Assembly (NCBI GenBank): GCA_964452575.1
Contig: CAYVMN010000244.1
Location: forward strand, 1 to 5,721
DNA: 5,721 nt
From: CAYVMN01 sp964452575
GTDB taxonomy: Bacteria > Desulfobacterota > DSM-4660 > Desulfatiglandales > Desulfatiglandaceae
Direction of reading: 5' to 3'
Part shown: piece by piece, positions 4,730-5,721 of the stretch
Position numbering within the stretch: position 1 is the stretch's first letter
How the letters are laid out: each line of letters starts with the position of its first letter
Position numbers and translations under genes: made by a program
Notes under the pieces: generated by a model
What the model saw: the letters and a program-made list of their open reading frames with translations, nothing else
Told to the model about the DNA's origin: nothing
Databases searched by the model: none

Positions 4730-5721
4730 TTAGATCTTGGAGAGGGCTTGCTCCAGGCGGTCAAAGGCCTCTTTCAAGACCGAGCGGCTCGTAGCGAAAT
4801 TGATGCGGATATGGCCTTCTCCGGGTGGGCCAAAATGAGCCCCATTTTGCACGACCACCTTTGCCTCCTTGAGAAGGTATCGGCTCAACTCCTCACTTGT
4901 CATTCCAAGAGGTGATATATCAGGAAAGAGAAATGGGGTTGCCTGAGGAACCGGACAGCTGACCCCTGGGATCTTGTTCAACCGCTCCACACCATAGTCG
5001 CGCATCTTGCGGAGATGAGCCACCAGCCTCCGAAGCCAAGGGCGCCCATGGAAGAGGGCAGCCTTTGCAGCGGCTTGCCCGAGGGTATCTGCGTGGACGA
5101 TCATGCCATGAAGGCGCTTTTTTAGCTCGTGCATGTGCCTTCCCCGGCATGTTATATAGGCAATTCGAAGGCCTGGAATTCCGAAGGCCTTGCTGAATCC
5201 AAAAACGGTTATGGTTCTTTCAAATAGGTCAGGGCTGAGCGAAGCAATACTGATATGTCTGCCGTCATAGATCATGTCTTCATAGAGCTCGTCTGAAAAG
5301 ATCATGAGGCCATGTTCTTTGGCAACTTGGCCTATGCCCTCCAACTCTTCTCTTGTAAAGACCCTTCCAGTGGGATTGTGTGGGTTTGCGACCATCAGAA
5401 GCCGTGTCTTTGAAGATATCCGCCGTTTAAGGTCCTGCAAATCCACCTTCAAGTTGTCTTGAAAATCTATCGGGTTGAAGACCGGCGTTGCCTCTGCATT
5501 TTGAATGTTCTCCATAAATGGCGGATAGACAGGGGCAGGGGATATCACGGCCTCCTCACCCGGCTTGAGTGCATAGTAACAGGCGAGAAAGATAGCCAGC
5601 ATAGTTCCCGGGATCATATGCACGTCGTCAGGAGTTGCAGGGATATTATTTACGCGGTTTAACTTCTCGCAGACCGCTTCAACGACATCCGGGTCTCCGC
5701 CGTAAGGGCCATATGGTGTCC
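4730..5721 (-). CDS. PLP-dependent class I/II aminotransferase, 5' end cut by window edge
   Basis: This is a fold-type I pyridoxal-phosphate enzyme, most likely transferring amino groups between an amino acid and a 2-oxoacid in the cytoplasm. The frame is open to the right edge, with 329 visible residues (numbered from the edge). Upstream of the GTG at 5623 it still reads typical family sequence (TPYGPYGGDPDVVEAVCEKL), so that GTG is internal and roughly 60-90 residues are missing. Seen in order are PGTMLAI (about 37-43), SPAPVYPPF (60-68), ANPHNPTGR with the PLP-contacting Asn near 115, SDELYEDM with the ring-nitrogen Asp near 143, FGFSKAFGIPGLRIAY with the Schiff-base Lys near 177, and C-terminal HIRINFATSR with the carboxylate-binding Arg near 305. 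PVYPPF and IASL also occur in the MalY/PatB beta-lyase branch, so a C-S lyase activity is possible. The exact substrate cannot be read from this sequence. It is transcribed toward hypE, with a 225-base gap. Confidence 0.93.
   Translation of the reverse strand, partial: TPYGPYGGDPDVVEAVCEKLNRVNNIPATPDDVHMIPGTMLAIFLACYYALKPGEEAVISPAPVYPPFMENIQNAEATPVFNPIDFQDNLKVDLQDLKRRISSKTRLLMVANPHNPTGRVFTREELEGIGQVAKEHGLMIFSDELYEDMIYDGRHISIASLSPDLFERTITVFGFSKAFGIPGLRIAYITCRGRHMHELKKRLHGMIVHADTLGQAAAKAALFHGRPWLRRLVAHLRKMRDYGVERLNKIPGVSCPVPQATPFLFPDISPLGMTSEELSRYLLKEAKVVVQNGAHFGPPGEGHIRINFATSRSVLKEAFDRLEQALSKI

Noticed and set aside
4673..4915. Plus-strand open frame at the 3' end of the aminotransferase
   Set aside because: Most of it is antisense to the conserved C-terminal domain, including the RINFATSR motif region. 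There is no ribosome binding site.
5621..5623. GTG as the start of the aminotransferase
   Set aside because: The frame continues to the window edge with typical family sequence, and starting at the GTG would delete part of the fold.

Overview
The window looks like ordinary chromosomal housekeeping DNA from an anaerobic, Gram-negative-type bacterium. It holds seven protein genes and no RNA gene, mobile element, CRISPR array or phage signature that I can see. The protein style (a 60-residue 'PKGE..R.AVKWISEE' protein behind a biotin ligase, Ddl ending in 'LETNTIPGMT'), the mid-50s-looking GC content, the TTG start and the hydrogenase-maturation gene suggest Desulfobacterota (former Deltaproteobacteria) or a close relative. 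That placement is inference from protein style and was not checked by search.

Left block (1-2097, plus strand): gpsA (cut by the left edge; glycerol-3-phosphate for phospholipids), then after 8 bases a biotin-protein ligase lacking the DNA-binding domain, then after 44 bases a 60-residue protein of unknown function. Close spacing and shared direction suggest one transcript. The first two genes both serve lipid synthesis, since biotin ligase activates acetyl-CoA carboxylase.

Middle block (2098-3497): a small two-helix membrane protein on the minus strand has its own near-consensus sigma-70 promoter. It is divergent from ddl (D-alanine--D-alanine ligase, peptidoglycan precursor synthesis), which starts at a TTG codon with a good ribosome binding site.

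Right block (3494-5721, minus strand): a class I/II PLP aminotransferase (cut by the right edge) lies upstream of hypE (cyanide-ligand synthesis for [NiFe] hydrogenases). A 225-base gap between them contains a TTGACA promoter candidate for hypE and a perfect 12-base palindrome. hypE and ddl converge so tightly that their stop codons share the tetranucleotide TTAA.

I found no convincing undescribed multi-gene system. The points most worth a second look are the orphan membrane protein with a strong promoter, the tangled start region of the biotin ligase, the 60-residue protein with two tandem Shine-Dalgarno sites, and the stop-on-stop ddl/hypE junction.
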